A DNA stretch of 8,582 bases from an uncultured Clostridia bacterium. GTDB taxonomy: Bacteria; Bacillota_A; Clostridia; Oscillospirales; Oscillospiraceae. The notes under the pieces are model-generated. The model was not told the DNA's origin. It was given only the letters and a program-made list of their open reading frames with translations, and ran no database searches. The position numbers and the translations under genes are program-made. The stretch covers positions 1 to 8,582 of the forward strand of contig CAMJQX010000058.1 in the NCBI GenBank assembly GCA_946408145.1. Direction: 5' to 3'. The stretch's first letter is position 1, and the number at the start of each line of letters is the position of its first letter. This document shows positions 1-5,912 of the stretch, piece after piece.

Positions 1-941
1 ACGATGTTGAGGGTGTTGCCACCCTGTCCAAGAAGCGTCTGGACGCTGCCAAGGTATGGGCCGACGTCGAAGCCGCCGTTGAAGACGGCACCATCCTCGA
101 GGGCGTTGTCACCGAGGACAACAAGGGCGGCGTCGTCGTGTCCGTCAAGGGCGTGCGCGTTTTCGTCCCCGCTTCCCAGACCGATCTGCCTCGCGACGCC
201 TCCATGGCCGAGCTCCTCAAGAAGACCGTCCGCCTCAAGATCACCGAGGTCAACAAGGCCCGCAAGCGCGTGGTCGGCTCCATCCGCCGTGTCGCCCAGG
301 CCGAGCGCCGCGAGCGCACCGAGGCGATCTGGAATGAGATCGAGGTCGGCAAGAAGTACCACGGCGTGGTCAAGTCTCTGACCAGCTACGGCGCTTTTGT
401 CGACATCGGCGGCATTGACGGCATGGTGCACGTGTCCGAGCTGAGCTGGGGCCGCATCCACCAGCCCTCCGAGGTCCTCTCCGTCGGCGATGAGGTCGAT
501 GTCTATGTTATCAACTTCGACAAGGAGAAGCGCAAGATCTCCCTCGGCTACAAGGATCCCGACGCCAACCCCTGGAAGATGTTCACCGACAAGTACGGCG
601 TGGGCGACATCGCCTCCGTCAAGATCGTCAAGCTCATGCCCTTCGGCGCCTTTGCCGAAGTCCTGCCCGGGGTCGACGGCCTGATCCACATCAGCCAGAT
701 CGCCAACCGCCGCATCGGCAAGCCTGAGGACGTGCTGACCGTGGGCGACGTGGTCGACGCCAAGATCACCGCCATCGACGACGAGAAGCACAAGATCTCC
801 CTCTCCATCCGCGCGCTGGGCGAGCCCGCCCCCGTTGTCACCGAGGAAGAGGCCGCCGAGCCCGCCGAGGACGCCCTCGTCTATGAGGTCTCCGAGTCCG
901 GTGAGGCCACCGGCGAAGCTCCCGCCGAGGCCGAAGAGTAA
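1..941 (+). CDS. rpsA: 30S ribosomal protein S1 (C-terminal part, 5' end outside window)
   Basis: The reading frame is open from base 3 to the TAA at 939-941, giving 312 residues with no start in the window. Three consecutive S1 (OB-fold) RNA-binding repeats can be seen. The first (about residues 29-101 of the fragment) is of the divergent FVPASQ type; the second (about 114-184) contains the typical SYGAFVDIGGIDGMVHVSEL; the third (about 200-272) contains FGAFAEVLPGVDGLIHISQI. A low-complexity acidic Ala/Glu tail (about 275-312) follows. Repeated S1 domains with this order and strongly biased codon use fit ribosomal protein S1, which binds mRNA at the 30S subunit. In many Clostridia S1 is the C-terminal half of a fusion with IspH (HMBPP reductase); the missing 5' part prevents deciding between stand-alone and fused forms. 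Another multi-S1 protein is less likely. Confidence 0.9.
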   Translation, partial: DVEGVATLSKKRLDAAKVWADVEAAVEDGTILEGVVTEDNKGGVVVSVKGVRVFVPASQTDLPRDASMAELLKKTVRLKITEVNKARKRVVGSIRRVAQAERRERTEAIWNEIEVGKKYHGVVKSLTSYGAFVDIGGIDGMVHVSELSWGRIHQPSEVLSVGDEVDVYVINFDKEKRKISLGYKDPDANPWKMFTDKYGVGDIASVKIVKLMPFGAFAEVLPGVDGLIHISQIANRRIGKPEDVLTVGDVVDAKITAIDDEKHKISLSIRALGEPAPVVTEEEAAEPAEDALVYEVSESGEATGEAPAEAEE

Positions 942-964
942 TCAGCTTTTAATTCACTTAAAGG

Positions 965-994
965 AAAAGCCCGCTGCTTTCGCAGCGGGCTTTT
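965..994. terminator. Bidirectional rho-independent terminator between rpsA and the lipoprotein gene
   Basis: A perfect 9-bp GC-rich stem (GCCCGCTGC, 969-977, with GCAGCGGGC, 982-990) encloses a TTTC loop. It is flanked by AAAA on the left and TTTT on the right, which extend the pairing and supply a short U tract on either strand. It lies 24 bases after the rpsA stop and 17 bases beyond the end of the convergent gene, so it can serve both. Confidence 0.9.
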
Positions 995-1010
995 GCATGC
1001 TGTTTTTCGT

Positions 1011-2264
1011 TCATCCGATGATGATCACACCGGGACTACCCGGATCGCCGGGCGTGCCGGAACCGGAGCCGCCGGGGTAGGGATCGCTCGGATCACCCGG
1101 GACAACGGTGCCGGAGCCGCTGGGATTGGGGCTTCCGGGATCGCCGGGAACGACGGAGCCTGAGCCGCCGGGGGAGGGAGAGCCCGGATCGCTTGAACCG
1201 CCGGGATAAGGATAACCCTGCCCGCCGGGCGCTGTGCTGCCGGAGTTGTCCGGGATGATATAGGCCTGGCCGCCGGAGCCGCCGGAGCCGCCTGTCACCG
1301 TGATGCCGGCTCTTGTGGTGTTCGCGGCGCCGTAGTTGTTGGTAAAGCGGCAGTACACGCTCCAGCCGTTCAGGCCGGACGGGATCGAGCTGAGCTTCAG
1401 GACGCTGGTATCGGCGCCGGTCATGCTCAAACCGGGGAATTCATTGGCCGCCTGCGTGTACACGAGATCGCGGCTGCCGTCGGGGCTGACGAAATGCCAC
1501 TCCGCCCAGATCGCGTCCTTGTAGCGGGCGACGAAGGAACAGGCGCCGCCGGGAGCGACGGTCTCACCGGTCGGGTTCTTGGTGACGAGCGGGGCGCCGC
1601 TCGTCTGGTTCTGCTGGGAGCCGGTCACGGTGATGCTGGCTTTTGCGGTGACAACAGCGCCGACCTTGTTGCTGAAGCGGCAATAGACGTTCCAGCCGTT
1701 GAGGCTCGAGGGGATGTTCTTGAGCTGCATGGAGCTGGCATAGCCGTCCACGATCTCCAGTGTCGGGAACTCCTTCGCCGCCTGGCTGTAGTCGAGATCA
1801 CGCTTGCCGTCGGGGCTGACAAAGTGCCATTCGGCGTAGATCGCGTCCTTGTACTTTGCCACGAACCAGCAGCTGCCGCCGGGGGCGACAGTCTCGCTTG
1901 TCGGGCTCTTGGTCACGACGGGCAGGCCGGAGGCGGCGGGCGCCGCGGTGGGGATCGGGGTCTGCTGCGGCGCAGCTGTCGGGATCGGGGTCTGCTGCGT
2001 GCCTGTGCCAGGCTGCGCGGATACCGCGGGCGTCGGGCTCACACTGGGCTTCGGGGTCACCAGCGGAGCGGGCGTGACCTGGATTGCAGGCGTCGAGGAA
2101 GGGCTTGCCGTCGGCACGGGGCTTGACGACAGGTCAGCGGTCTGCTGCGCCGGATTGATCGTGTCGGCCGTCGAGGGGCGCGTTCCCCGCACGCCGCAGC
2201 CGCAGAGCGCCAGACTGCCGATGAGCAGGGCGCAGATGATAATAGTTCGTATATTGAGCTTCAT
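1011..2264 (-). CDS. Predicted surface lipoprotein with two tandem Ig-like domains and a Gly/Pro/Ser repeat tail
   Basis: This 417-residue protein begins with a basic/hydrophobic signal peptide ending in a lipobox-like L20-C-G-C23, so Cys23 is the probable lipidated residue and the protein should sit on the outer face of the membrane. A Thr/Pro/Ser-rich stalk (about 48-110) includes a perfect tandem copy of QQTPIPTAAP (90-109). Two homologous modules follow (about 115-215 and 225-325), each with the pattern TVAPGG-Cys, AEWHFVSPDG, LNGW and VYCRF. The cysteine pairs 132/195 and 242/305 are equally spaced and could form Ig-type disulfides. The tail (about 326-417) is Gly/Ser/Pro-rich and repetitive. 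The start is supported by AAGGAG (2273-2278) eight bases upstream. There is no LPXTG motif and no enzymatic motif. The modules look like Ig-like adhesion or display domains seen in gut Clostridia; the ligand is unknown. It is probably monocistronic. Confidence 0.85.
   Translation of the reverse strand: MKLNIRTIIICALLIGSLALCGCGVRGTRPSTADTINPAQQTADLSSSPVPTASPSSTPAIQVTPAPLVTPKPSVSPTPAVSAQPGTGTQQTPIPTAAPQQTPIPTAAPAASGLPVVTKSPTSETVAPGGSCWFVAKYKDAIYAEWHFVSPDGKRDLDYSQAAKEFPTLEIVDGYASSMQLKNIPSSLNGWNVYCRFSNKVGAVVTAKASITVTGSQQNQTSGAPLVTKNPTGETVAPGGACSFVARYKDAIWAEWHFVSPDGSRDLVYTQAANEFPGLSMTGADTSVLKLSSIPSGLNGWSVYCRFTNNYGAANTTRAGITVTGGSGGSGGQAYIIPDNSGSTAPGGQGYPYPGGSSDPGSPSPGGSGSVVPGDPGSPNPSGSGTVVPGDPSDPYPGGSGSGTPGDPGSPGVIIIG
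1017..1208 (-). repeat. 48-bp coding minisatellite, four units (16-residue Gly/Pro/Ser repeats)
   Basis: Residues 353-416 of the lipoprotein fall into four 16-residue units with the core (V-V-P)-G-D-P-G-S-P-x-P-x-G-S. Units 369-384 and 385-400 are the most alike; 353-368 matches mainly in its second half (DPGSP) and 401-416 mainly in its first half (TPGDPGSPG). The corresponding DNA has a 48-base period. Such a repeat could vary in copy number by slippage. Confidence 0.75.
1290..1922 (-). repeat. Tandem duplication of an Ig-like domain (330-bp period)
   Basis: The segments 1620-1922 (residues 115-215) and 1290-1592 (residues 225-325) encode two copies of one domain with 110-residue spacing. 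YKDAI, AEWHFVSPDG and NGW-x-VYCRF are shared exactly or nearly so. The copies differ at many other positions, so the duplication is not recent. Confidence 0.85.
1938..1997 (-). repeat. 30-bp tandem repeat (two units) in the lipoprotein stalk
   Basis: Two adjacent 30-base units each encode QQTPIPTAAP (residues 90-99 and 100-109). The amino-acid copies are identical and the DNA copies nearly so, which suggests a recent duplication lengthening the Thr/Pro stalk. Confidence 0.85.
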
Positions 2265-2304
2265 TCCGTTTTCTCCTTATCGCGATCCGTCTTTCAAAAC
2301 GGTG

Positions 2305-2332
2305 GGGAGGCTCTTCGACCTTTCCGCCTCCC
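2305..2332 (-). promoter_or_regulatory. Hairpin at the 5' end of the lipoprotein mRNA
   Basis: Inverted arms GGGAGGC (2305-2311) and GCCTCCC (2326-2332) form a perfect 7-bp GC stem with a 14-base loop. With the promoter at 2343-2371, transcription should start near 2336, so the hairpin would lie within a few bases of the mRNA 5' end and about 40 bases before the start codon. It could protect the mRNA or act as a regulatory leader. It does not sequester the AAGGAG site at 2273-2278. Confidence 0.5.
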
Positions 2333-2342
2333 GTCTGCCTGT

Positions 2343-2371
2343 ATTGTAGCATCCTTTGCCCGCCGCTTCAA
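2343..2371 (-). promoter_or_regulatory. Sigma-A promoter of the lipoprotein gene
   Basis: Read on the minus strand, a TTGAAG -35 box (2366-2371) and a TACAAT -10 box (2343-2348) are separated by exactly 17 bases. The -10 is preceded by TGC, an extended -10 element. It predicts a leader of about 70 bases. Confidence 0.75.
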
Positions 2372-2376
2372 GCGAG

Positions 2377-2490
2377 TTAAGAAAACTTAGGATTTGCGGC
2401 AGGATCCGGCATTTCTGCATGGATTTCCCTGCTTTCGCGTCTGCGCGGGCTTCGAGGATGGATACGGAGAAGAATCTTAGGAATTCTTAA
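2377..2490. repeat. Imperfect inverted repeat pair between the two divergent promoters
   Basis: The 18-base segments at 2377-2394 and 2473-2490 are inverted copies matching at 14 of 18 positions, and both also carry CTTAGGA in direct orientation (2386-2392 and 2476-2482, 90 bases apart). One lies just upstream of the lipoprotein -35 box and the other just upstream of the channel-operon -35 box, in AT-rich DNA. They could be paired regulator sites or UP-element-like sequence, or chance similarity. The rest of 2372-2506 shows no gene. Confidence 0.3.
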
Positions 2491-2506
2491 AGATTTACAG
2501 AAAGTT

Positions 2507-2535
2507 TTGTCATTTCCCGTCAAACTTGCTATAAT
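2507..2535 (+). promoter_or_regulatory. Near-consensus sigma-A promoter of the channel/OmpA operon
   Basis: TTGTCA (2507-2512) and TATAAT (2530-2535) are spaced 17 bases apart, and TGC precedes the -10 box to give an extended -10. AT-rich DNA lies upstream. The predicted start is near 2542, leaving a leader of about 33 bases that includes GGGAGG (2561-2566). It looks strong and constitutive unless repressed. Confidence 0.88.
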
Positions 2536-2574
2536 GTACGCATATCCCTGAATCCAAAACGGGAGGTTCCTTCT

Positions 2575-3519
2575 ATGAGCAATTTGGAACATATGCCGCG
2601 CGGCGGCTTTGTTGTCATTGTGATCATCGGCATCCTGTTCGTGCTCGCCGTGATCCTGCTGTTCCACGTCTTCCTGCGCTACAAGGTGCTCGCGGGCAAG
2701 GCGAGCGGGGACGATCAGAAGGCAAAGGGCTTCAAGGCGGCGCTTCTCGGCGTGTATATCGACAGCTATAAGAAGTTCGGGCAGGACGTCAACACGCCCG
2801 CGATCATCTCGGACCTGATCTCCTCGAGGCTTTCCGGGCTCCTGCTGTGCGAGCGCTTTCTGAATAACGCCGTTTCTCTCTTTGTGACGCTCGGCCTCTT
2901 TGGCACCTTCCTCGGCCTGAGCATGGCCGTCTCCTCGCTGACGAAGCTGATCGGCTACAGCGACCCCGAACAGTGGCTGAGCGTGCTCGACAGCGTCGGC
3001 GGCGGGCTGATGTCCGCGCTGGGCGGCATGGGCGTGGCCTTCTACACCTCGCTTGCGGGCGCGGGCTGCTCCATCGTGCTGACCGTGCTGCGCACGATCT
3101 TCAATCCGCAGGCCGAGCGCGAGAGGCTGGAGTCCCGCCTGGAGATGTGGCTGGACAATGAGATCGCCCCCACGCTCAAGACCGAGCTGCCGAAGGACGA
3201 CGCCGATCTGGTCGCCCGTCTGGTGGACGGGATGAAGGAAGCCGCAGAAGACGTCAGGCAGACCCTCTACAACGCGGGCGAGGCCTATGTCGCCTCCACG
3301 CGCGCCTCGGCCGTCAGCTTCGCCAAGTCCATGGACACCGGCAGAGACGCGATCGCGGCCTTCGACAAGACGGTCGCCACCTTCAACAACGGCGTGCACG
3401 ATTTCTCTGAGGTGGACTACAACCTGCGCGGCAGCGTCGAGCGCATGGATCTGGCCGTGCGCGATCTGTCCAGTGCGCTGCGGGAGATCAACCGCCGTCT
3501 CCAGGGAGGTCAGCAATGA
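2575..3519 (+). CDS. MotA/TolQ/ExbB-family ion channel subunit with helical cytoplasmic tail (ZorA-like)
   Basis: The 314-residue protein has three predicted membrane helices: about 10-36, 97-120 and 141-175. The second contains TLGLFGTFLGL and the third GGMGVAFYTSLAGAG, the two signature segments of the TolQ/ExbB/MotA family. Thr111 and Thr158 occupy the places of the pore-lining threonines of ExbB and TolQ. A charged tail, mostly helical by inspection (176-314), follows the last helix and should be cytoplasmic. In this family five such subunits surround two partner helices and use an ion gradient to drive motion. The start is supported by GGGAGG eight bases upstream and a strong promoter. 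It overlaps the next gene by four bases, which argues for a fixed complex with that product. The plan (channel plus tail, OmpA partner) recalls ZorA, but the tail seems shorter than in typical ZorA. TolQ/ExbB and flagellar MotA fit less well. Confidence 0.8.
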   Translation: MSNLEHMPRGGFVVIVIIGILFVLAVILLFHVFLRYKVLAGKASGDDQKAKGFKAALLGVYIDSYKKFGQDVNTPAIISDLISSRLSGLLLCERFLNNAVSLFVTLGLFGTFLGLSMAVSSLTKLIGYSDPEQWLSVLDSVGGGLMSALGGMGVAFYTSLAGAGCSIVLTVLRTIFNPQAERERLESRLEMWLDNEIAPTLKTELPKDDADLVARLVDGMKEAAEDVRQTLYNAGEAYVASTRASAVSFAKSMDTGRDAIAAFDKTVATFNNGVHDFSEVDYNLRGSVERMDLAVRDLSSALREINRRLQGGQQ

Positions 3520-4535
3520 GAAGACAGGTCCACAGACGCAGCGACGCCATGGTTCGCTCCCACGAGGGGGAGCAGGGCTTCTGGCCCTCCTATGCGGACA
3601 TGATGTCGGCCGTGGCGCTGATCCTGTTCTTCCTGATGCTGCTCAGTTACATCCAGAATCTGATCACCGGCAACGATCTGCGCGATACGCAGGATAAGCT
3701 CGCATCGACCCTGGAGGAACTGGCCGGCACGCGCACCGCGCTGTCGGAAACGCAGCTCGAGCTGACAGACACGCAGGACAAGCTGATCGTCACGCTCGGT
3801 CAGGTGGAAGAGGCTGAGAGCGAGCTCAGCAAGATCACCGTCGACCTTGACGCCGCGAAGCTCACGCTCACGCAGCAACAGGAGGATTTGGCCGCGCAGG
3901 AGAAGCTTCTTTCGGACCAGAAGGCGCTGATCGGGGAGCAGGACGAATATCTCAAGGCCGCCACGGAGGAGCTGCTCGCCATGCGCGGGCAGATGCAGAC
4001 CATCGCGGTGCTGCGGCTCTCGATCCTGGAACAGATCCGCGACAGCGTTGTCCGCGTCATGGGCGACGCGGCCAAGGTCTCGATCGGGGAGAACGGCAAC
4101 ATCGTGCTCAACGAGGGAGTCTTCTTCGACCAGGGGAAGTCCTATGTCAAGCCTGAGGCCTACCCGACGCTCAATCAGCTGATCGACGTGTTCGACAGCT
4201 TTCTGGCCGATCCGGAGAACATCAAGTATGTCGACAGCATCGTGATCTCCGGCCACACGGACAGTACCGGCTCGGACGAGCTCAACCGCGACCTGTCCAC
4301 CGACCGCGCGAATGCCGTGCTCGGCTACCTGCTGACACAGCAGGGCGGGAAGCTCAGCCGCTATGCGAGCTATTTCTGCGCCGCGGGCTACGGCGAGACG
4401 CGTCCCGTCGCCTCGAACGACACGGACGAAGGGCGCGCTGCCAACCGCCGCATCGAGATCTCCATCATACTCAAGGACGACACGATCCTCGACATCGTGG
4501 AGACCTATCTGGACATGGATGTGCCCGGGGCGTAA
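3516..4535 (+). CDS. MotB/OmpA-family stator partner with long coiled coil (ZorB-like)
   Basis: The 339-residue protein has a basic cytoplasmic N-terminus (1-22), then FWPSYADMM leading into one membrane helix (about 27-50). Asp28 matches the ion-carrying Asp of MotB, TolR and ExbD. Residues about 52-165 are heptad-rich and form a predicted extracytoplasmic coiled coil with DTQDKL repeated 28 residues apart (57-62 and 85-90). The C-terminal OmpA-like domain (about 185-320) carries ISGHTDSTGS, N257-x-x-L-S-x-x-R264 with A265 and NRRIEI, the peptidoglycan-binding signature including Asp249 and Arg264. The ATG overlaps the upstream TGA (ATGA), with GGGAGGT (3504-3510) five bases before it, so translation is coupled. 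The product should anchor the channel complex to the cell wall. ZorB and MotB are the nearest named relatives by architecture; the function is unknown. Confidence 0.85.
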   Translation: MRRQVHRRSDAMVRSHEGEQGFWPSYADMMSAVALILFFLMLLSYIQNLITGNDLRDTQDKLASTLEELAGTRTALSETQLELTDTQDKLIVTLGQVEEAESELSKITVDLDAAKLTLTQQQEDLAAQEKLLSDQKALIGEQDEYLKAATEELLAMRGQMQTIAVLRLSILEQIRDSVVRVMGDAAKVSIGENGNIVLNEGVFFDQGKSYVKPEAYPTLNQLIDVFDSFLADPENIKYVDSIVISGHTDSTGSDELNRDLSTDRANAVLGYLLTQQGGKLSRYASYFCAAGYGETRPVASNDTDEGRAANRRIEISIILKDDTILDIVETYLDMDVPGA

Positions 4536-4552
4536 CGCAGTATACTTGAAAT

Positions 4553-4591
4553 AACGAAAAAGAACGGCACGATGTGCCGTTCTTTTTCGTT
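4553..4591. terminator. Bidirectional terminator, perfect 18-bp stem
   Basis: The arms 4553-4570 and 4574-4591 are perfect reverse complements around a GAT loop. The GC core GAACGGCAC/GTGCCGTTC is flanked by A5 and T5 runs, so a U tract follows the core on both strands. It ends the channel operon (stop at 4535) and the convergent ackA (stop at 4607). Confidence 0.93.
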
Positions 4592-4606
4592 GATGACTTG
4601 GAAATA

Positions 4607-5803
4607 TCAGCCGACGATGTCGCGGGTGTCGCGGGCGATGACGAGCTCTTCGTTCGTGGGGATGACGAAGACCTTGACCTTGGAATCGGGCGTGGAGATC
4701 ATGATATCCTCGCCGCGCTTGGAGTTGGCGGCGTCGTCGATCTTGACGCCGAGATAGCCGAAGTAGGAGGCGATGGCGGCGCGGGTGGCCTTGCTGTTCT
4801 CGCCGACGCCCGCGGTGAAGACGATCGCGTCCACGCCGTTCATGGCGGCGACATAGGAGCCGGCGACCTTGGCGACCCAGTAGTGGAACATGTCAAGGGC
4901 GAGCTGCGCGCGCTCGTTGCCCTCGGAGGCGGCCTTGTCCAGATCGCGGAAGTCGGAGCTGACGCCGGAGACGCCCAGCACGCCGGACTTCTTGTTGAGG
5001 ATGTTCAGCATCTCGTCGATGCTGTAGCCGTATTTGTTCATGAGGAACTGGATGATGCCCGCGTCGAGATCGCCGCAGCGGGTGCCCATCGGCAGGCCGA
5101 CCAGCGGAGTGAAGCCCATGGAGGTGTCCACGCACTTGCCGTGGTCGATCGCGGCGATGGAGGAGCCGTTGCCCATGTGGCAGGTGATGATCTTGAGCTC
5201 TTCGATGGGCTTGCCCATGAGCTCGGCGCAGCGGCCGGAGACATAGCGGTGGGAGGTGCCGTGGAAGCCGTAGCGGCGGATGCCGTTGGAGAGATAGTAC
5301 TGATAAGGGAGGGCGTACATATAGGCCTTGCCGGGCATGGTCTGGTGGAAGGCGGTGTCGAACACGGCGACCATCGGGACCTTGCCCATGACGGCGCGGC
5401 AGGCGTTGATGCCGGTGATGTTCGCGGGATTGTGCAGCGGGGCGAAGGGCGTGCACTCCTCGATGGCCTTCATCACGTCGTCGTCGATGAGCACGGAGGA
5501 GGCAAACTTCTCGCCGCCGTGGACGACGCGGTGACCGACGGCGTCGATCTCCTTCATGGAGTTGACAACGCCGTACTGCGGGCTGGTGAGCTTGTCAATG
5601 ACAGCGGCAATCGCCTCGGAATGGGTGGGCATGGCGACGTCTTCATCAAAGACCGTTTTGCCCTCCACAAGAGGCGTGTGCTTCAGGTGGCCGTCGATGC
5701 CGATGCGCTCGCAGAGACCCTTGGCCATGACCTGCTCGGTCTCCATGTCGATCAGCTGATACTTGAGGGAGGAGCTGCCTGCGTTGATGACAAGAATTTT
5801 CAT
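4607..5803 (-). CDS. ackA: Acetate kinase
   Basis: The 398-residue protein is full length for the family and catalyses acetyl phosphate + ADP to acetate + ATP, the substrate-level phosphorylation step of fermentation, in the cytoplasm. The N-terminus [17 protein letters not shown] is the standard start, with N7 in the phosphate-binding loop. Other active-site residues are in place: Arg92 (GHRVVHGG), Asp149 (VFDTAFH), His181 (YGFHGTSH), Arg242 (GTRCGDLD) and Glu385 (PTNEEL). AAAGGAAA (5811-5818) lies about seven bases before the ATG. No phosphotransacetylase gene (pta) adjoins it, although pta-ackA pairs are common. It stands alone between a shared terminator and a promoter region facing tmcAL. 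Butyrate and propionate kinases are related, but the close match to AckA motifs favours acetate. Confidence 0.97.
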   Translation of the reverse strand: MKILVINAGSSSLKYQLIDMETEQVMAKGLCERIGIDGHLKHTPLVEGKTVFDEDVAMPTHSEAIAAVIDKLTSPQYGVVNSMKEIDAVGHRVVHGGEKFASSVLIDDDVMKAIEECTPFAPLHNPANITGINACRAVMGKVPMVAVFDTAFHQTMPGKAYMYALPYQYYLSNGIRRYGFHGTSHRYVSGRCAELMGKPIEELKIITCHMGNGSSIAAIDHGKCVDTSMGFTPLVGLPMGTRCGDLDAGIIQFLMNKYGYSIDEMLNILNKKSGVLGVSGVSSDFRDLDKAASEGNERAQLALDMFHYWVAKVAGSYVAAMNGVDAIVFTAGVGENSKATRAAIASYFGYLGVKIDDAANSKRGEDIMISTPDSKVKVFVIPTNEELVIARDTRDIVG

Positions 5804-5821
5804 GTATTTGTTTCCTTTCTC

Positions 5822-5850
5822 TTGTAATGATTCACGAAATTAGATAGAAT
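5822..5850 (+). promoter_or_regulatory. Probable promoter of tmcAL
   Basis: TTGTAA (5822-5827) and TAGAAT (5845-5850) are 17 bases apart and predict a start near 5857, a leader of about 56 bases. The boxes lie inside the ackA leader and face the ackA promoter, so polymerase could hardly occupy both at once. Confidence 0.5.
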
Positions 5851-5890
5851 AGACACAAAGATATTGTAATACAAAACGGGAAAAAAGCAA
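5846..5890 (-). promoter_or_regulatory. Promoter region of ackA (two candidate pairs)
   Basis: On the minus strand one pair is TTGCTT (5885-5890) and TACAAT (5863-5868) with a 16-base spacer. A second is TTGTAT (5869-5874) and TATTCT (5846-5851) with a 17-base spacer. The first has the better -10, the second the better spacing; sequence alone does not decide. An imperfect inverted repeat (5880-5888 and 5891-5899) overlaps the upstream -35. Confidence 0.5.
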
Positions 5891-5912
5891 GCCTTTTTCG
5901 GGGGAATCTGCG

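Noticed and set aside
2377..3516. Long minus-strand open frame opposite the channel gene
   Set aside because: It is a shadow of the membrane-protein gene, with His/Gln/Arg-rich low-information sequence. It would have to start inside the following gene's ribosome site.
2575..4535. A complete Zorya anti-phage system
   Set aside because: Only ZorA/ZorB-like genes are present. The downstream gene is acetate kinase and the upstream gene a divergent lipoprotein; no ZorC, ZorD helicase or ZorE nuclease is in the window.
2575..4535. Flagellar MotA/MotB stator genes
   Set aside because: The channel subunit has three membrane helices and TolQ/ExbB-like signatures rather than the four-helix MotA plan, and no flagellar or chemotaxis genes are nearby. 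Distant stator ancestry remains likely.
4574..5827. Long plus-strand open frame opposite ackA
   Set aside because: It is antisense to a clear full-length acetate kinase. Its composition (rich in Gly, Ala, Val, Asp, His) is that of a GC-rich shadow frame, and it has no family resemblance.
5880..5899. Terminator or operator at the A6/T5 inverted repeat before tmcAL
   Set aside because: The arms are separated by only two bases and have a mismatch, so no stable RNA hairpin forms. It could be a protein-binding palindrome, but it may also be chance in AT-rich DNA, so it is noted only in the ackA promoter entry.
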